In this document: positions 62,642 to 64,000 of the stretch, piece by piece
Layout of the letters: the number at the start of each line of letters is the position of its first letter
How positions within the stretch are numbered: position 1 is the stretch's first letter
Assembly (NCBI RefSeq): GCF_000758625.1
Contig: NZ_CP009283.1
Coordinates: 3,607,501 to 3,671,500 of the forward strand
Direction: 5' to 3'
Source: Paenibacillus sp. FSL R7-0273
Lineage (GTDB): Bacteria; Bacillota; Bacilli; Paenibacillales; Paenibacillaceae
DNA: 64,000 nucleotides
The notes under the pieces: generated by a model
What the model was told of the DNA's origin: nothing
The model's input: the letters and a program-made list of their open reading frames with translations, nothing else
The model's database searches: none
Position numbers and translations under genes: made by a program

Positions 62642-63516
62642 CAACGGCTACAGCCTTGAAATATTCCAGCATCAAGCGGGCCAAAAGCAAGAGCAAAGCC
62701 ATCCACCTGGCTTTAATAGCGCTCTCCTGCCTGCTTGGCATAGTCTTTGCATTTCCGCTCTATTGGCTGCTGCGCGGCGCTTTTGTCAGCCATACAGAGA
62801 TTCTGGCCCGTCCGCCTGTGTTCTTCCCCAAGGAGCCCGGAATCGATAACTTCCGGCTGGGCCTTGAGCGGATTCAATTCCTGCGTCAGCTCTGGAACTC
62901 GGTATCCATTGTTGTCCCTTATGTCATCGGTACTGTGCTGACAACCAGCTTTGCCGGTTACGCCTTTGCCAAGCTGAGATTTCCGCTGCGCGGGATGTGG
63001 TTCGTGCTGGTCATCAGCAGCATGATGCTGCCAAGCGCCGTTACGCTGCTGCCGCAGTTTTCGCTCTACACCTCGCTTGGGCTGGCCGGCAAGCCCGCAC
63101 TGATTATACCGGCCTTTTTCTGTGCCGGCGGTAATGCCTACTTTGTATTCCTGCTGCGGCAATTTTTCATGACAATTCCTGTGGAATTAAGTGAAGCAGC
63201 CAAAATCGACGGTGCCGGCCATTTCCGCATCTACTCCAGAATTATGCTCCCGCTGATCCGTCCGGCGATGATCGTGGTCGCACTGTTTAGCTTCATCAAC
63301 TGCTGGAACGAGTTTTTCTACACGATGATTTATCTGAAGACGGAAGCAGATTATACGCTGCCTATGGGTCTTTACATTGTTAATGGTATGCGGATTCCCA
63401 ACTACGAGCAGGTCATGGCCCTTGCATTGGTCGTTACCGCTCCCTGCCTGGTGTTTTTCCTGATCGGCAACAAATATTTTGTGGAAGGTATTACGTTGAC
63501 AGGGATTAAAGGTTAG
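62638..63516 (+). CDS. Sugar ABC transporter permease, MalG type
   Basis: A 292-aa permease, partner of the preceding one. EAA-loop: LSEAAKIDGAGHFRIYSRIMLP near 183-204; six hydrophobic segments. The ATG overlaps the first permease stop, giving equal expression. The next gene begins 19 nt downstream. Confidence 0.92.
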   Translation: MTTATALKYSSIKRAKSKSKAIHLALIALSCLLGIVFAFPLYWLLRGAFVSHTEILARPPVFFPKEPGIDNFRLGLERIQFLRQLWNSVSIVVPYVIGTVLTTSFAGYAFAKLRFPLRGMWFVLVISSMMLPSAVTLLPQFSLYTSLGLAGKPALIIPAFFCAGGNAYFVFLLRQFFMTIPVELSEAAKIDGAGHFRIYSRIMLPLIRPAMIVVALFSFINCWNEFFYTMIYLKTEADYTLPMGLYIVNGMRIPNYEQVMALALVVTAPCLVFFLIGNKYFVEGITLTGIKG

Positions 63517-63534
63517 AGAGGAGACTAAGCAACT

Positions 63535-64000
63535 ATGGCAAAGAAGAAGTGGTCACGCAAAATGTGGGTAGCAGCTTTATGTACAGCCGTTACCCTGAAC
63601 GCGGGAATTGTCCCGGCATCGGCGAATTATACAACGGATTTTGTGCATGAAGGGGTAGGAACGGATTACGGTGAAGCCCAGTGGAAGCAAGGCAACCAGA
63701 TCACCGCACAGCCGGTGGATTTCAGCCGGGAGACGATCGGGCAGATGATGCAGGCGATTGAGGATTTTGATTTTGCCAAGTTCGCTCAGGACAACAAGGA
63801 TTTGCCGTGGCTGGATTCCTTACTGGTTAATACAGGTGTTATTCCGGACGATGGCGGTGACGACGGGGGAGCGAACACGCTTTACAGCCGCGGCAGTGCG
63901 CTCTATATGAAGACCCAGGATAATTCGAAGCTGGGATTTGTCGGTACAGTGCATTATGCGGATACGCTGAACAAAGACACCATGTACAGCATTTCACTCT
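63535..64000 (+). CDS. Secreted protein, 3' end outside the window
   Basis: The first 155 residues of a secreted protein. The signal peptide runs MAKKKWSRKMWVAALCTAV to a predicted cleavage after PASA (about residue 31); there is no lipobox. The mature part is acidic and includes DDGGDDGG near 105 and YSRGSALYMKTQDNSKLGFVG near 117-137. I do not recognise the family. GAGAGGAG lies upstream. Its place directly after the importer suggests it degrades or binds the polysaccharide that supplies it. Confidence 0.8.
   Translation, partial: MAKKKWSRKMWVAALCTAVTLNAGIVPASANYTTDFVHEGVGTDYGEAQWKQGNQITAQPVDFSRETIGQMMQAIEDFDFAKFAQDNKDLPWLDSLLVNTGVIPDDGGDDGGANTLYSRGSALYMKTQDNSKLGFVGTVHYADTLNKDTMYSISL

Overview
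The window looks like chromosomal DNA of a Gram-positive, endospore-forming member of the Bacillales, most likely Paenibacillus or a close relative. The signs are moderate GC content, strong GGAGG-type ribosome sites, frequent TTG and GTG starts, lipoprotein-anchored ABC binding proteins, many sugar-responsive regulators (two ROK, one LacI), CcpA-type cre sites, lutABC, and plant-polysaccharide glycosidases. No rRNA, tRNA or CRISPR was seen. One intact insertion sequence is present.

Layout. 1-9.2 kb: the end of a GNAT acetyltransferase, a UvrA-like protein, then a ROK regulator followed by a ribose/xylose-type sugar importer (ATPase, permease, lipoprotein) and a sorbitol/xylitol-type dehydrogenase. 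9.2-11.9 kb: a psaBCA-like manganese/zinc importer. 12-16.2 kb: an Asp-box (BNR) propeller protein, a small beta-rich protein and two glycosyltransferases, possibly a surface-glycosylation locus. 16.4-23.3 kb: cardiolipin synthase, then on the minus strand an OmpR-type two-component system followed by a heterodimeric ABC exporter. 23.4-32.2 kb: a 55-aa protein, a TetR/MFS efflux pair with a clear operator, a type III polyketide synthase/methyltransferase/flavoprotein operon, a DUF817 membrane protein, and a GGDEF-EAL protein. 32.2-34.9 kb: two tandem CNNM/HlyC-type (Mg2+) membrane proteins with an unusual hairpin between ribosome site and start codon, and a candidate leader peptide upstream. 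35-39.6 kb: lutABC, divergent from aldA across a cre-bearing control region, together linking lactaldehyde to lactate to pyruvate. 39.8-41.9 kb: nine hairpin-forming 51-bp repeats interrupted by an IS1182-like element. 42-46.9 kb: GH88, GH43, a decayed GH28 remnant and an alpha/beta hydrolase (pectin/hemicellulose/uronate breakdown). 47-51.7 kb: LysR divergent from zwf-tal-gnd (pentose phosphate pathway). 51.7-56.3 kb: a ROK regulator, VOC protein, MFS transporter, maltose acetyltransferase, and MarR-paiA. 56.4-64 kb: a LacI regulator and its apparent regulon, namely an 806-aa protein of unrecognised function, a lipoprotein, two MalF/MalG-type permeases, and the start of a secreted protein cut by the window edge.

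The most notable observations are the conserved hairpin-spaced ribosome sites of the two CNNM genes, the 51-bp array whose phase proves a 7-bp target duplication of the IS, the LacI-operator-defined unknown glycan system at the right end, and the aldA/lutABC divergent pair. Function calls come from recognising protein motifs by eye; no database search was run.
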